From contig CALUND010000002.1 of the NCBI GenBank assembly GCA_944321925.1, positions 62,001 through 126,000 of the forward strand: a stretch of 64,000 nucleotides of DNA, read 5' to 3'. Both the position numbers and the translations under genes were made by a program. Below, piece after piece: positions 28,230 through 37,118 of the stretch. The DNA comes from an uncultured Rikenellaceae bacterium. Its GTDB lineage: Bacteria; Bacteroidota; Bacteroidia; Bacteroidales; Rikenellaceae. The notes beneath the pieces were generated by a model. The model saw only the letters and a list, made by a program, of their open reading frames with translations. It was not told the DNA's origin and made no database searches. Numbering within the stretch: position 1 is the first letter of the stretch; every line of letters starts with the position of its first letter.

Positions 28230-29300
28230 TCAGGAGTTTTCGAGATAACGTTCGATCAGGCGCGGGATGGCATAGTTTCCCAGTTCGGCAACCGGCACAC
28301 ACAGGAACCGTTCGAAACCCGAAGGCGCCTCCGGCAGTTCGAATCGGAAGAATCGGGCCCGGATGACCCGGTGAGAGAGCTGATGGGGCGGCATCTCGGT
28401 CACCTTCACCGGTTGCGGAACGACTCCCCCGAAAAGCGCTTCGACACGGGATTCGCCTGCAAGACGCAGCCAATCGCACGCATCGGAAGTCTCCACCATC
28501 GGAAATTCATACAGCCCGTGCCAGATGTCGTTCTTTTGTCGACGGTGGATCCAGGTGTTTCCGTCGCAAACCACCTGCAAATAGTTGAACCAGCGGGAGG
28601 CGATCTTCGTGTGCATCGTACGGACAGGACGGTCCGACACCTTGCCCGAAGCAAACGCCAGACAGAGATCGTTCAACGGACACTCCGGGCAATCGGGACG
28701 GCCGGGCAGACATTGCAACGCCCCGAAATCCATGATCGCCTGGTTGTGCCTCCCCGGATCGGTGACAGGAAGGAGTGCCGCAGCCAACTCCGCGAAGAAA
28801 CGTCGACCTGCGGTGGTATCGATCGGCTCGTCGCAATCGAACAGGCGCGACAACACCCGAAAGACATTCCCGTCCACCACGGCATACGGCATTCCGAACG
28901 CAATGGAACAGATGGCAGCCGCCGTATAGTCGCCGACTCCGGGCATCGACCGTACCGCCGCATAATCCGCAGGGAGGTGTCCGCCGAAGCGATCGCACAA
29001 CAGAGCAGCGGCGGCATGGAGATGGCGGGCACGACTGTAGTAACCGAGTCCCTGCCACAATTTCAGGACCTCATCCTCGGAGGCTTCGGCCAACCTCTTC
29101 GCATCGGGGAAACGCTCCGTGAAGCGTTCGTAATAACCCATGGCCTGCGCCACACGGGTCTGCTGCAAAATGATCTCCGACACCCAAATGCGATAAGGGT
29201 CCCGCGTGTGGCGCCACGGCAAATCGCGTCCATGCTCTCCGTACCAGACCGACAATCGTTGGGCGATTGCGCCATATCTATCTTCTCCGTGTTCTTTCAC
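28230..29300 (-). CDS. mutY: A/G-specific adenine DNA glycosylase MutY
   Basis: Base-excision repair enzyme that removes adenine mispaired with 8-oxoguanine. The 356-residue protein has the catalytic glutamate Glu42 in SEIILQQTRV, the helix-hairpin-helix MPGVGDYTAAAI (119-130), the catalytic aspartate Asp143 in VVDGNVFRV, the iron-sulfur motif C-x6-C-x2-C-x5-C (CLPGRPDCPECPLNDLC) and a C-terminal NUDIX-like lesion-recognition domain. The start is GTG at 29300, with no ATG nearby. The -7 box at 29313-29306 places transcription start at or next to this GTG. Confidence 0.95.
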   Translation of the reverse strand: MKEHGEDRYGAIAQRLSVWYGEHGRDLPWRHTRDPYRIWVSEIILQQTRVAQAMGYYERFTERFPDAKRLAEASEDEVLKLWQGLGYYSRARHLHAAAALLCDRFGGHLPADYAAVRSMPGVGDYTAAAICSIAFGMPYAVVDGNVFRVLSRLFDCDEPIDTTAGRRFFAELAAALLPVTDPGRHNQAIMDFGALQCLPGRPDCPECPLNDLCLAFASGKVSDRPVRTMHTKIASRWFNYLQVVCDGNTWIHRRQKNDIWHGLYEFPMVETSDACDWLRLAGESRVEALFGGVVPQPVKVTEMPPHQLSHRVIRARFFRFELPEAPSGFERFLCVPVAELGNYAIPRLIERYLENS

Positions 29301-29305
29301 TCCTG

Positions 29306-29338
29306 CAAAGATAGATTTTTCCGCATCGGAATCGCAAA
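29306..29338 (-). promoter_or_regulatory. Promoter for mutY, almost touching the start codon
   Basis: Minus strand TTTG (29338-29335), 21-bp spacer, TATCTTTG (29313-29306). Transcription should begin near 29300, at the annotated GTG, which points to a leaderless or near-leaderless message. Confidence 0.65.
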
Positions 29339-29384
29339 CAGGGTGCTGCTTTCGGAAAAAAATCGCCTCCCCGGAACGGAAAAA

Positions 29385-29416
29385 TTTGGTAAAACAATTA
29401 TTCTGTTATACCTTTG
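29385..29416 (+). promoter_or_regulatory. Promoter for tRNA-Glu(CTC)
   Basis: TTTG (29385-29388), 20-bp spacer, TACCTTTG (29409-29416), about 53 nt before the tRNA. Confidence 0.75.
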
Positions 29417-29468
29417 TCCCATCTTTGGTTCCCTCCCTGATCTCCAGAGATGGAAGGGGCCATTTCAA

Positions 29469-29543
29469 GGTCGGTTCATCTAAGGGTTAGGATTCCAGTT
29501 TCTCAATCTGGGCATACGAGTTCGAATCTCGTACCGACTACCA
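29469..29543 (+). tRNA. tRNA-Glu, anticodon CTC
   Basis: A 75-nt cloverleaf: acceptor GGTCGGT with ACCGACT (one G-T pair), D arm ATCT..AGGAT, anticodon stem CCAG/CTGG around loop TTCTCAA with CTC, T arm ACGAG-TTCGAAT-CTCGT, and encoded CCA. The fifth anticodon-stem pair is a T-T mismatch. The body resembles standard bacterial tRNA-Glu, and CTC is the minor isoacceptor reading GAG. Confidence 0.93.
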
Positions 29544-29545
29544 AA

Positions 29546-29598
29546 CAGAATCGGCAATGCGTTGCAAAACAACACATTGCCGATTCTGTTTTTTTTTA
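29546..29598 (+). terminator. Intrinsic terminator after tRNA-Glu
   Basis: CAGAATCGGCAATG (29546-29559) pairs perfectly with 29575-29588, with an inner GTTG/CAAC extension, and is followed by a run of nine or more T. It starts 3 nt after the CCA. Confidence 0.95.
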
Positions 29599-29869
29599 AA
29601 ATTCCGGAGCGGGGGGGGGAAAAGAGCATTCTGGCAATATATTATTTCGTCCTGCTATTCTTCACAACAGTTACATCGTCTCGTACATATCCCACACCCT
29701 CCACAGGAAAATGCGCAAACCCCGCTCCTCTTTCCATGCGCAACAAGGAGACGGCTCCTGTTTTCCGGGAAATCGGACAGGTAACGCCCGTCGAACTTCG
29801 GAACAAATTCAGGCAAGGGAGGTTAGGCACTCTTTTTGTTCTTCCGTTCCACAATAACACAACACAACC

Positions 29870-30364
29870 ATGGAAAACAGAAAACAGATGAAAAAAGGGT
29901 GGAATTACGTGGGACCCATCCTGCTATGTTTCTTGGCCGGCGGCCTCGCCTCTCTTTTTCAGAACTCCGCAATCGATTACTGGTACCCGTTTCTCGACAA
30001 ACCGTCGCTAACTCCGCCCAACTGGGCTTTTCCCGTGGCTTGGAGCATCATCTACCTCTGCATGGGAATTTCGGCCGGAATAATTCTCTCCTCGCACGCT
30101 GCGGAACGCCCCTCGGTCATGCGGCTGTGGTACGCCCAGCTATGCAGCAATTTTCTCTGGAGCATCCTGTTTTTCACCCTCCGCAATCCACTGCTCGGAC
30201 TGCTCGACATCTTGTTGCTCGACCTTCTGGTAATTGCATACATTCTACGCTGCGCCCGCATCCGAAAAGCCGCGGCATGGCTTTTCGCCCCCTATCTCTG
30301 CTGGATACTCTTAGCGACCTATCTCAACGCCTGGATCCTGATCGCCAACGGCACGGGATTCTAA
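29870..30364 (+). CDS. tspO: TspO/MBR family membrane protein
   Basis: Five-helix membrane protein of the translocator/tryptophan-rich sensory family, which binds porphyrins and takes part in stress responses. The 164-residue product carries the family's Trp/Pro-rich loop (LDKPSLTPPNWAFPVAWSII) and the WYAQLCSNFLWSILFF segment. Its stop TAA shares bases with the TAG stop of the convergent ABC ATPase gene (4-nt overlap). No clear promoter consensus is visible upstream. Confidence 0.93.
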   Translation: MENRKQMKKGWNYVGPILLCFLAGGLASLFQNSAIDYWYPFLDKPSLTPPNWAFPVAWSIIYLCMGISAGIILSSHAAERPSVMRLWYAQLCSNFLWSILFFTLRNPLLGLLDILLLDLLVIAYILRCARIRKAAAWLFAPYLCWILLATYLNAWILIANGTGF

Positions 30365-31821
30365 CCGCGTCTCGGGAGTACCAGCCGACGATCGATGCAT
30401 GCAGGGAGTTCGTTTTCGTAATGGGTGACATAAATCAACGTTTTTCCCTCCCGTTCACAGAAAGCGTCGATAATTCCGCGAGCCAACTCCTTTTTGGGAC
30501 CGTCCAATCCATGCAGCGGTTCATCGAGAATCAACAGCTGAGGGTCCTTGACAAAAGCACGCGCCAGCAACAACAATCGCTGCTCGCCGGAAGAGAGTCT
30601 GGTAAACAGCCGTCCGACCAACCGGTCTGCCTGGAACGTATGCATCCAGTCGCGACAGATGGCCAACTGCTCTTCCGAAGGTCTCCTGTAGAGCCCCACC
30701 GAATCGAAAAATCCCGATGCCACCACCTCTTCGGCCGCCACCGGCTTCGTGTAAGATCGGTGCATCTCGGGAGAGACATAACCGATCCGACGCTTGATGT
30801 CCCAAATGCTCTCTCCCGATCCGCGCGGCCGGTCGAAAAGGACGATATCGTGTGCATAGGCCATCGGATTGTCGGCACTGACCAGACTCAAGAGGGTTGT
30901 CTTTCCGGATCCGTTCCCACCCAGCAGCGCCCACTTCTCCCCCCTACGCACAGTCCAGTCGAGCGCATGGAGCACCGTACGGTCGCCATACCGGATCGTC
31001 ACATTCCGCAGACGGGCCACTTCGTCCCACTCCCCCGCACGATTCTGCGGAGCGGGAAGTCGAGGAGGATTCGCATCGTACAACTCTCTTTTTTCACGAC
31101 GCAGGGCCGAGAAACGTTCCGAATGCCGAAACTCGGCGAGCGTCTGCTTGGGGCCGATGGTACGATCCTCGATCGTGTAAACGTGGGTGATGAAGGGCGG
31201 AATATCCTCCGGCGAAGAGACCATCAACACGAACTGCACCCCCTCTTCCGCCAAGGAGGCGAACAGTTCCCGGAGCGTCGTCCGGGCTTCGCGATCCAAT
31301 CCGATGAAAGGGCTCTCCACAATGAGCACCCGGCCTCCCCCACTCAGAGACTTTGCTATCAGAAATTTACGCAATTCACCGCTTGACAGCGAAACCACCC
31401 GTTTGGGCAACATCTCCTCCAAAGAGAGCCTCTCGGCCCATCTTTTGGAGAGATCGGCATCGAAACCGGCCTCCCGCAACAGCTCTCCGACCAACGGAGC
31501 GTTCTCCAGATCGGAAGCATTCCACCGTTGCTGGTAGTAATAATCCCCGTCGGCAGCGCCATAAGCATCGCTGAAGGCGAGGCGACGAATCCCCTCCGCC
31601 GCAAAATGGCCCGATCCGGGCAGATCGTAGGTCAGCTCGCCCGAACGCAGCGGCAACGACCCCTCGAGCAGATCGGCCAACAGACTTTTTCCGCTTCCGT
31701 TTACTCCTATCACGGCGATCTGCTCGCCCCGATTCATCGAAAAATTCATCGGCGTGCGGAACCGCCGATTCTCATCGCGGATCACCCCGTCGCACAAAGA
31801 AATCACCCTCTTCTCCATCAT
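30361..31821 (-). CDS. Soluble ATPase with two ABC domains (ModF/PhrA-like)
   Basis: The 486-residue protein has two ABC nucleotide-binding domains and no membrane segment. Domain 1: Walker A GVNGSGKS, signature LSSGELRKFLIAKSL, and LIVESPFIGLD where Walker B should read LDEP, so the catalytic aspartate-glutamate pair is altered. Domain 2: Walker A GGNGSGKTTL, signature LSSGEQRLLLLARAF, Walker B LLILDEPLHGLD. The layout matches E. coli ModF-type proteins, whose role is uncertain. ATG 31821 (or 31818) starts the family-like N terminus; the frame to 31938 runs into pnuT. The gene follows pnuT by 86 nt, with a hairpin between. Confidence 0.88.
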   Translation of the reverse strand: MMEKRVISLCDGVIRDENRRFRTPMNFSMNRGEQIAVIGVNGSGKSLLADLLEGSLPLRSGELTYDLPGSGHFAAEGIRRLAFSDAYGAADGDYYYQQRWNASDLENAPLVGELLREAGFDADLSKRWAERLSLEEMLPKRVVSLSSGELRKFLIAKSLSGGGRVLIVESPFIGLDREARTTLRELFASLAEEGVQFVLMVSSPEDIPPFITHVYTIEDRTIGPKQTLAEFRHSERFSALRREKRELYDANPPRLPAPQNRAGEWDEVARLRNVTIRYGDRTVLHALDWTVRRGEKWALLGGNGSGKTTLLSLVSADNPMAYAHDIVLFDRPRGSGESIWDIKRRIGYVSPEMHRSYTKPVAAEEVVASGFFDSVGLYRRPSEEQLAICRDWMHTFQADRLVGRLFTRLSSGEQRLLLLARAFVKDPQLLILDEPLHGLDGPKKELARGIIDAFCEREGKTLIYVTHYENELPACIDRRLVLPRRG

Positions 31822-31835
31822 CTTGCTCGAAACAT

Positions 31836-31888
31836 AAACGCCCCGAAGGTACGAAAAACATTCTGTTTTTCCGCCTTCGGAGCGTTTT
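31836..31888 (-). terminator. Long two-part hairpin between pnuT and the ABC ATPase
   Basis: An outer 14-bp stem (AAACGCCCCGAAGG against CCTTCGGAGCGTTT, one G-U) encloses an inner 8-bp stem (GAAAAACA/TGTTTTTC). It begins about 20 nt after the pnuT stop. No long T run follows on the minus strand, so full termination is uncertain. Confidence 0.6.
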
Positions 31889-31907
31889 GAGAGATCCTCC
31901 GCCCGAT

Positions 31908-32483
31908 CTATCTCTCCGAACGAAGCATCTTCAGCCACCGCAGATAACCCGCCACAGCCAACACCGAATAGAGGGCATAAAGGCCAGCCGTAAAGGGAAT
32001 CTCCTTATAGATATAGAGTCCGCAACTCACCACGTCGACAACCAGCCAGACGAGCCACTGCTCGACGTATTTGCGCGAGAGCATCCACATGGCCACAACG
32101 CTGAGCGCCGTCGTGAAAGCATCCCAATAGGGGACGGTGCTGTCGGTGAAACGGACCAACACGAAGGCGATCAGGGCATAGACAGCGGCACAGACCACCA
32201 CGAGCCACGGCACGGTACGTCCCGGCGTACGGCTGACGGGATATTCCCGGCTGCTTTTTCTGGGACGGTTGTGCCAGACGAGCCAGCCATAGAGACCCGC
32301 CGCCACGTAATAGACATTCATGGCCATGTCGGCATAGAGGCCCGACTTGTAATAGAGCACCCCGTGCACGATCGGCATGACGATGCCCACGACCCACAGC
32401 CAGATGTTGGCCCGATACTCCAACCAAAGATAGAGCAGTCCGAGACAGACTCCGACGATCTGCAGAATGAGTTTCCAGTCCAT
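31908..32483 (-). CDS. pnuT: PnuT-type thiamine transporter (PnuC family)
   Basis: Seven-helix inner-membrane facilitator of the PnuC family, 191 residues, with signatures WLWVVGIVMPIVHGVLYY, MNVYYVAAGLYGWLVW and YKEIPFTAGLYALYSVLAVAG. PnuC proteins move nicotinamide riboside, but members in a TPP-riboswitch operon with a TonB receptor are known as PnuT, importing thiamine. Its ATG overlaps the receptor stop as TGATG, so translation is probably coupled. The specificity call rests on the riboswitch upstream. Confidence 0.88.
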   Translation of the reverse strand: MDWKLILQIVGVCLGLLYLWLEYRANIWLWVVGIVMPIVHGVLYYKSGLYADMAMNVYYVAAGLYGWLVWHNRPRKSSREYPVSRTPGRTVPWLVVVCAAVYALIAFVLVRFTDSTVPYWDAFTTALSVVAMWMLSRKYVEQWLVWLVVDVVSCGLYIYKEIPFTAGLYALYSVLAVAGYLRWLKMLRSER

Positions 32484-34693
32484 CAGAAGCGGAATGTCAC
32501 GTTAAACAGCAGGTGTGTGGGCGCCTGGGGATAGTAATAGGCATAATCGGCCTGTTTCCCATCCTCCATGACGGAGTAACCGTATCCGTTGTTGCAATAG
32601 GCCGCATCGAACAGGTTGTATATGGCCAGTCCGAACCGGACCGTACGCGACGGATTCCGCCGGCAGAGAGGCATTTCATAGGCGAGATTGAGATTCGACA
32701 CGCAATAGGCATCGAGCGACAATGCCTCGTTCTCCGTATTGGAGAAATACTGCTTGCCGACATAACGCGTAGTCAGCAGGGCCGAGAAGCCTTTCACGTG
32801 GAAATCGAGGTAGAGTCCGGCGATCCAGTCGGGCGAATAGGCGATCTTCATTTTGCCGAGATTCTGACCGTAAGTCGGGCTGTCGGGCATCAGATCGACA
32901 TAATCGCGAATCGCATTTCCACTGTAGGTTGCGTTTCCTCCGACGGAGAGCCAACGGAGCGGGAAGAACGACGCCGTCAACTCGACGCCTCGACGATAGC
33001 TGTCCGGCACATTGATATTGAGGGCATCGCCGGCATCGTTGATCAATCCGGTTTTGACCAGCTGGTCCTTATACTGCATGTAATAGAAGTTGACCCCGAT
33101 CTGAGCGATCGAATGGCTGAACTGGTAACCGGCCTCCCAGTCGTACAACCGCTCCGAGGTGGGATTCTCCTCGGTAAAACGGTCGGTAAAGTCGTTTCGG
33201 GTCGGCTCCTTCTGGGCCACGGCGAACGAAGCGTAGACCCGATGCTGCTCCTTGAACGAATAGCTCAATCCGACGTGGGGATTGACAAAATGGTAGCGCT
33301 CATCCACATCGATGGGTTGCATCTGCCCTGTATTCCAGTCGTAATTGTCGTTGACGCCCCACGCCTTGTAGGAGACATAACGATATTGCAGATCTCCGAA
33401 GAGATGGAGGTTGTTCGCCACCTCCCAGTCGGCCCGCACGAAAAGATTGGCGTCCTGTTTGTCGACGTCGTTGTCGTACCAGCGGTATCCGGGCTGGAAA
33501 TTGGCGGGAGCATTCTCGACCCAGTCGAGTTCGCCCCAGTGGGGACAGGTGTAGTAGCTCCAGGAGCCGCCGAACCAGAGCGACAGTTTGCGAGCCGTGT
33601 AGGCGGCCGAAGCATTGACTCCTCCGAAATGGTTGCGCATGATCTTCTCACGGATCAGGTCGCTCACTTCGCTGCCGCTCGTCAGGTTGTCGTATCCGGC
33701 CAGCCAGGCGTCGTCCTTATACTGCTTATAGAAGCCGTATCCGTAGGTATAATATCCGGTCACGTTCATCGACCAACGGTCGCTGAAACGATGGCTGACA
33801 AGGAGTTGATTATTGATCTGCAGATAATTATCGGTTTCATCGTCGTAATAATGCAGATTGCCCTCCGAATCGTAGTACTGTCCGCTGGTATGGTAACGAC
33901 GGCCGTATTTCTCCATGTCGGCTTTCGTAACACCGTCATAGGTCAGATAGGTGCGGACCTTGCCGCCGAAGGAGAGCAGTTTCACCACGGTATTGTTGCT
34001 GAAATAGCCGGTCTGGAACATGTAGGAATAGAGCTTGGTGAAGGTACGATCGGCATAACCGTCGGAAGAGATGTGGGAAAGCCGTCCGTCCACGATCCAG
34101 TGACCGCCCATCAGGCCGGAACCCACATGCAGAGCCTGCTTGTTGGTGCGATAGGAGCCATAGGAGAACGATGCATCGCCTCCGAAGCGGGTGGAAAGCG
34201 GCGCTGTCGTCATGTTGACCGCACCGCCGAAGGCTCCCGTACCGTTGGTCGAGACACCCGCTCCGCGCTGCACCTGCACGCTGCCGGTCGAAGAGACAAA
34301 ATCGGGGGTATCGTACCAGTACATCTCGTGCGAATCGGGATTGTTCATCGGCACTCCGTTGGCCGTCACATTCAATCGTTGCGCCTCCGTACCGCGCAAC
34401 CGCATCGAGATCGAACCGATTCCAATACCCGAACCAGAAGTCGCGACGAACGACGGAGTCATTTCCAGCAGATAGGGCACATCGTATCCGTAATTTCCGC
34501 GGGCGATCTCCTCGCGGGAGAGGTCCGTATAGGCCACCGGAGTATCGCCGGTAGCACGCGTGGAGATCACCTCCACCTGTTGCAATTGATAGAGTCGCAT
34601 CGAATCATCGGATTGCGAACCCACGATTTGTGCGCTTACGGCCGAAGAGCAAAAGATGGCCGCCAAGGGCAGAAAAAACCTTTTCATACTCAT
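32483..34693 (-). CDS. TonB-dependent outer-membrane receptor, probable thiamine importer
   Basis: The 736-residue outer-membrane protein has a signal peptide (KRFFLPLAAIFCSSAVSAQ), a TonB-box region (about 35-45, QVEVISTRA), a plug domain (about 50-165, with MRLRGTEAQRLNVTANGVPM and VQVQRGAGVSTNGTGAFGGA) and a 22-strand barrel ending in Phe (LLFNVTFRF). It lies directly under a TPP riboswitch and overlaps pnuT, the arrangement described as omr1-pnuT in Bacteroidota, so thiamine or a derivative is the likely substrate. A second ATG at 34687 is an alternative start. Confidence 0.93.
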   Translation of the reverse strand: MSMKRFFLPLAAIFCSSAVSAQIVGSQSDDSMRLYQLQQVEVISTRATGDTPVAYTDLSREEIARGNYGYDVPYLLEMTPSFVATSGSGIGIGSISMRLRGTEAQRLNVTANGVPMNNPDSHEMYWYDTPDFVSSTGSVQVQRGAGVSTNGTGAFGGAVNMTTAPLSTRFGGDASFSYGSYRTNKQALHVGSGLMGGHWIVDGRLSHISSDGYADRTFTKLYSYMFQTGYFSNNTVVKLLSFGGKVRTYLTYDGVTKADMEKYGRRYHTSGQYYDSEGNLHYYDDETDNYLQINNQLLVSHRFSDRWSMNVTGYYTYGYGFYKQYKDDAWLAGYDNLTSGSEVSDLIREKIMRNHFGGVNASAAYTARKLSLWFGGSWSYYTCPHWGELDWVENAPANFQPGYRWYDNDVDKQDANLFVRADWEVANNLHLFGDLQYRYVSYKAWGVNDNYDWNTGQMQPIDVDERYHFVNPHVGLSYSFKEQHRVYASFAVAQKEPTRNDFTDRFTEENPTSERLYDWEAGYQFSHSIAQIGVNFYYMQYKDQLVKTGLINDAGDALNINVPDSYRRGVELTASFFPLRWLSVGGNATYSGNAIRDYVDLMPDSPTYGQNLGKMKIAYSPDWIAGLYLDFHVKGFSALLTTRYVGKQYFSNTENEALSLDAYCVSNLNLAYEMPLCRRNPSRTVRFGLAIYNLFDAAYCNNGYGYSVMEDGKQADYAYYYPQAPTHLLFNVTFRF

Positions 34694-34720
34694 ACTTTTT
34701 ATTAAAGTGAAAGAACTGAA

Positions 34721-34818
34721 AAGGGGTATGTGTGTTGATTATGCTTCTCCCGGTCTCGGCATTACCCGTATCCGGTTCAATGGGTATAATCTCAGCCTGT
34801 AAAGTAAGGCACCCCTTA
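34721..34818 (-). promoter_or_regulatory. TPP (THI-box) riboswitch
   Basis: On the minus strand the P1 arms AAGGGGTG and CATACCCCTT enclose the core CTGAGATTATACCC, TTGAACCGGATACGGGTAAT and GCCG, matching the conserved TPP aptamer (CUGAGA and ACC-UUGAACCUGAU-GGAUAAUGCC). It ends 27 nt before the receptor ATG, suggesting control of translation initiation or early transcription; no separate terminator is visible. It should repress the receptor and pnuT when TPP is plentiful. Confidence 0.95.
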
Positions 34819-34960
34819 AGAAATTCGGGCGCAAAGATAACACATACCAACAGGAAATGCAAATGGCAACAGGGTATTTCGTCTCCGTTCCGGGCGGATA
34901 ACGACCCGGATGCCGGCGCGTTTACACTCTCTGTTTCGTGCGGACGACTTTCCGATGCGG

Positions 34961-36997
34961 TCAATCCACCCGCACGAAGACGCAGGCCGTTCGGCAAACG
35001 TTGTAGATACGCATACACTGCCCACCGGCCGGATAAGGAGAAGTGAAGTGGTCGTCCGTAAGCCCGATCCTTCCTTGACCGCCGAAACGCTCCTCATCCG
35101 TCGACAGCAGTATCCGGTAACGACCCGGCAGCTGTACGGGGATCTCGTAATCGGGGATCGAACAGGACGGGTGCCAATTGAAGACGAACACCAAATCTCC
35201 CCGCGAAAAGGCCATCGTCTGGGCCCCTTCATCCATTCGAAGATTGTAGGGATAGGTTTCACGAAGAATGCCGTGCTGTTTCACGACCCCGATCATCGCG
35301 CGATCGAAAGCCTCCAACTCCCCGTAATGCAAAAACGGATTGCTGGCCAGCGACCATTGCCGACGGGCGTAACGATAGCTCCAACCGTTCCCTTCGCGCG
35401 GGAAATCGATCCACTCGGGATGGCCGAACTCGTTGCCCATGAAGTTCAGATAGGCCTGTCCGCCGGCAGCGATCGTCACCAACCGAATCATCTTGTGAAG
35501 CGCCAGGCCACGATCGATGATCAGGTTATGGCTCGCCTTGTCCATGTGGTCGTACATCTCCTTGTCCATCAGCCGGAATGCCAACGTTTTATCGCCCACC
35601 AACGCCTGGTCGTGACTTTCGGCATAGGCCACCGTCTTGACATCGGGCATCCGATTGGTTAGTACGTTCCATATCTCCCAGATGTTCCACTGTTCGTCGG
35701 GGACCTCCTTGAGCAGCCGGATCCAGAAATCGGGAATCGCCATACCGAGCCGGTAATCGAACCCCACGCCGCCCTCCTCGACGGGTTGTGCGATGCCGGG
35801 CATGCCGCTCACATCCTCGGCGATGGTCACCGCAGCCGGACGGAATGCATGCACCAACGTATTGGCCAACGTGAGATAACGCAATGCATCTTCGTTCACA
35901 TCGTTTCCGAAATAGTCCTCGCGGCTGCAGAAGACGTGGTTCAACCCGTGATGGCGATAGATCATCGAGGTGACGCCATCGAAACGGAACCCGTCGAAAC
36001 GGAACTCGTCGAGCCAATATTTCACATTCGAAAGCAGGAAATGGAGTACCTCCTCCTTGCCGTAATCGAACAGTTTGCTGTCCCAGAAGGGATGGTCTCC
36101 CGCTGCTCCCGGAGGCGAATAGAGATGGTCCGTTCCGTCGAGTTCATTGATCCCTTCGTTGAGGTTTTTCACATAGTGCGACTGCACGAGATCCATCACG
36201 ACCGCCAAGCCCAACTCATGGGCCCGTCGAATCAGGGCTTTCAGTTCCTCGGGCGTTCCGCTTCGCGAAGAGACCGCAAAAAAGCTGGAGACATGGTAGC
36301 CGAAACTGCCGTAATAAGGGTGTTCGGCCACGGCCATCAACTGTACCGTATTGTAGCCCAATTCTTTGATATGCGGAAGAATCGTTTCGGCAAACTCCGT
36401 ATAGGTCGCTACCCCTTCCTTTTCCTGCGACATGCCGACATGCGTTTCATAGATAAGCAGCGGCCCGAGACTCTGCATATCGAACCGATCGTCGCCCCAA
36501 TCGAACGGAGCGGGATTCCAGAACTGTGCGGTGAAGTCCTTGGTCTGCTCGTCCTGCACGACCCGACGCGCATAGGCCGGAATGCGGTCACGCCACCCGT
36601 TGTCGCCATGGACATGGATTTTGTAGAGCGATCCGTGGGTCAACCGGTCCCGATACATGGCATCGGGCAAAAACGTGCTCCACACTCCGTCTCCGCTCTT
36701 GCGCAACCGGAGTTCGGTACGTTGCCAACCATTGAAGTCGCCGAACAGATAGACGTCCTGGGCCCCGGGCAACCACTCCCGGAACCACCAACCCCGCAAA
36801 GATTCATCGTACTGGAAGCCGAAATAACGATACCCGTTGGCAAAATCGACCAACGAACCTCCGCCCGCCCGTTCCAAACGATGAAGCTCGTCGAGGTAAC
36901 GCCGATAACGCGCCTCTATGACACCCTCTACCGGTACGAGCCACTCGTCACGCGCCACCATGCCCAATCTCGCTCTCTCCTTTTCCATCTTACCCAT
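34961..36997 (-). CDS. glgB: 1,4-alpha-glucan branching enzyme (GH13_8-like)
   Basis: Makes alpha-1,6 branches in glycogen. The 678-residue product has an N-terminal CBM48 (GCWWFREWLPGAQDVYLFGDFN-like; here WWFREWLPGAQDVYLFGDFN), then the GH13 barrel with FDGFRFDGVTSM (nucleophile Asp), IAEDVSG (acid/base Glu) and AESHDQALVGDKT (transition-state Asp), and a C-terminal beta domain. Wording around the active site follows the eukaryotic-type subfamily used by Bacteroidota. ATG 36997 or 36988 starts the protein; the frame further up to 37165 crosses the promoter. No other glycogen gene is adjacent. Confidence 0.95.
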   Translation of the reverse strand: MGKMEKERARLGMVARDEWLVPVEGVIEARYRRYLDELHRLERAGGGSLVDFANGYRYFGFQYDESLRGWWFREWLPGAQDVYLFGDFNGWQRTELRLRKSGDGVWSTFLPDAMYRDRLTHGSLYKIHVHGDNGWRDRIPAYARRVVQDEQTKDFTAQFWNPAPFDWGDDRFDMQSLGPLLIYETHVGMSQEKEGVATYTEFAETILPHIKELGYNTVQLMAVAEHPYYGSFGYHVSSFFAVSSRSGTPEELKALIRRAHELGLAVVMDLVQSHYVKNLNEGINELDGTDHLYSPPGAAGDHPFWDSKLFDYGKEEVLHFLLSNVKYWLDEFRFDGFRFDGVTSMIYRHHGLNHVFCSREDYFGNDVNEDALRYLTLANTLVHAFRPAAVTIAEDVSGMPGIAQPVEEGGVGFDYRLGMAIPDFWIRLLKEVPDEQWNIWEIWNVLTNRMPDVKTVAYAESHDQALVGDKTLAFRLMDKEMYDHMDKASHNLIIDRGLALHKMIRLVTIAAGGQAYLNFMGNEFGHPEWIDFPREGNGWSYRYARRQWSLASNPFLHYGELEAFDRAMIGVVKQHGILRETYPYNLRMDEGAQTMAFSRGDLVFVFNWHPSCSIPDYEIPVQLPGRYRILLSTDEERFGGQGRIGLTDDHFTSPYPAGGQCMRIYNVCRTACVFVRVD

Positions 36998-37011
36998 CGA
37001 TTTTTCGGAAT

Positions 37012-37042
37012 GAAAGTTAGCTAAAATGGGACGAAACACAAA
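37012..37042 (-). promoter_or_regulatory. Promoter for glgB
   Basis: Minus strand TTTG (37042-37039), 19 bp, TAACTTTC (37019-37012), one base off the TAnnTTTG consensus. It fixes the glgB start at or below 36997. Confidence 0.55.
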
Positions 37043-37060
37043 AATTCTGCAAACTTTTAT

Positions 37061-37068
37061 TATATTTG
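37061..37068 (+). promoter_or_regulatory. -7 box for the peptide transporter gene
   Basis: TATATTTG matches the -7 consensus, with a leader of about 45 nt. No convincing -33 TTTG is spaced correctly. It supports the ATG at 37119 over an upstream frame start at 37026. Confidence 0.5.
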
Positions 37069-37118
37069 TCCGCCTTCGGACCCGAAACCTACACAAAAAA
37101 TCAATAACACGCGTAAAT

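Noticed and set aside
7663..29834. The 13-mer GTTAGGCACTCTT occurs 34-35 nt upstream of both the sulfatase and tspO start codons
   Set aside because: Tens of chance 13-base matches are expected in a 64-kb window; the surrounding bases do not match and the two genes have no shared role.
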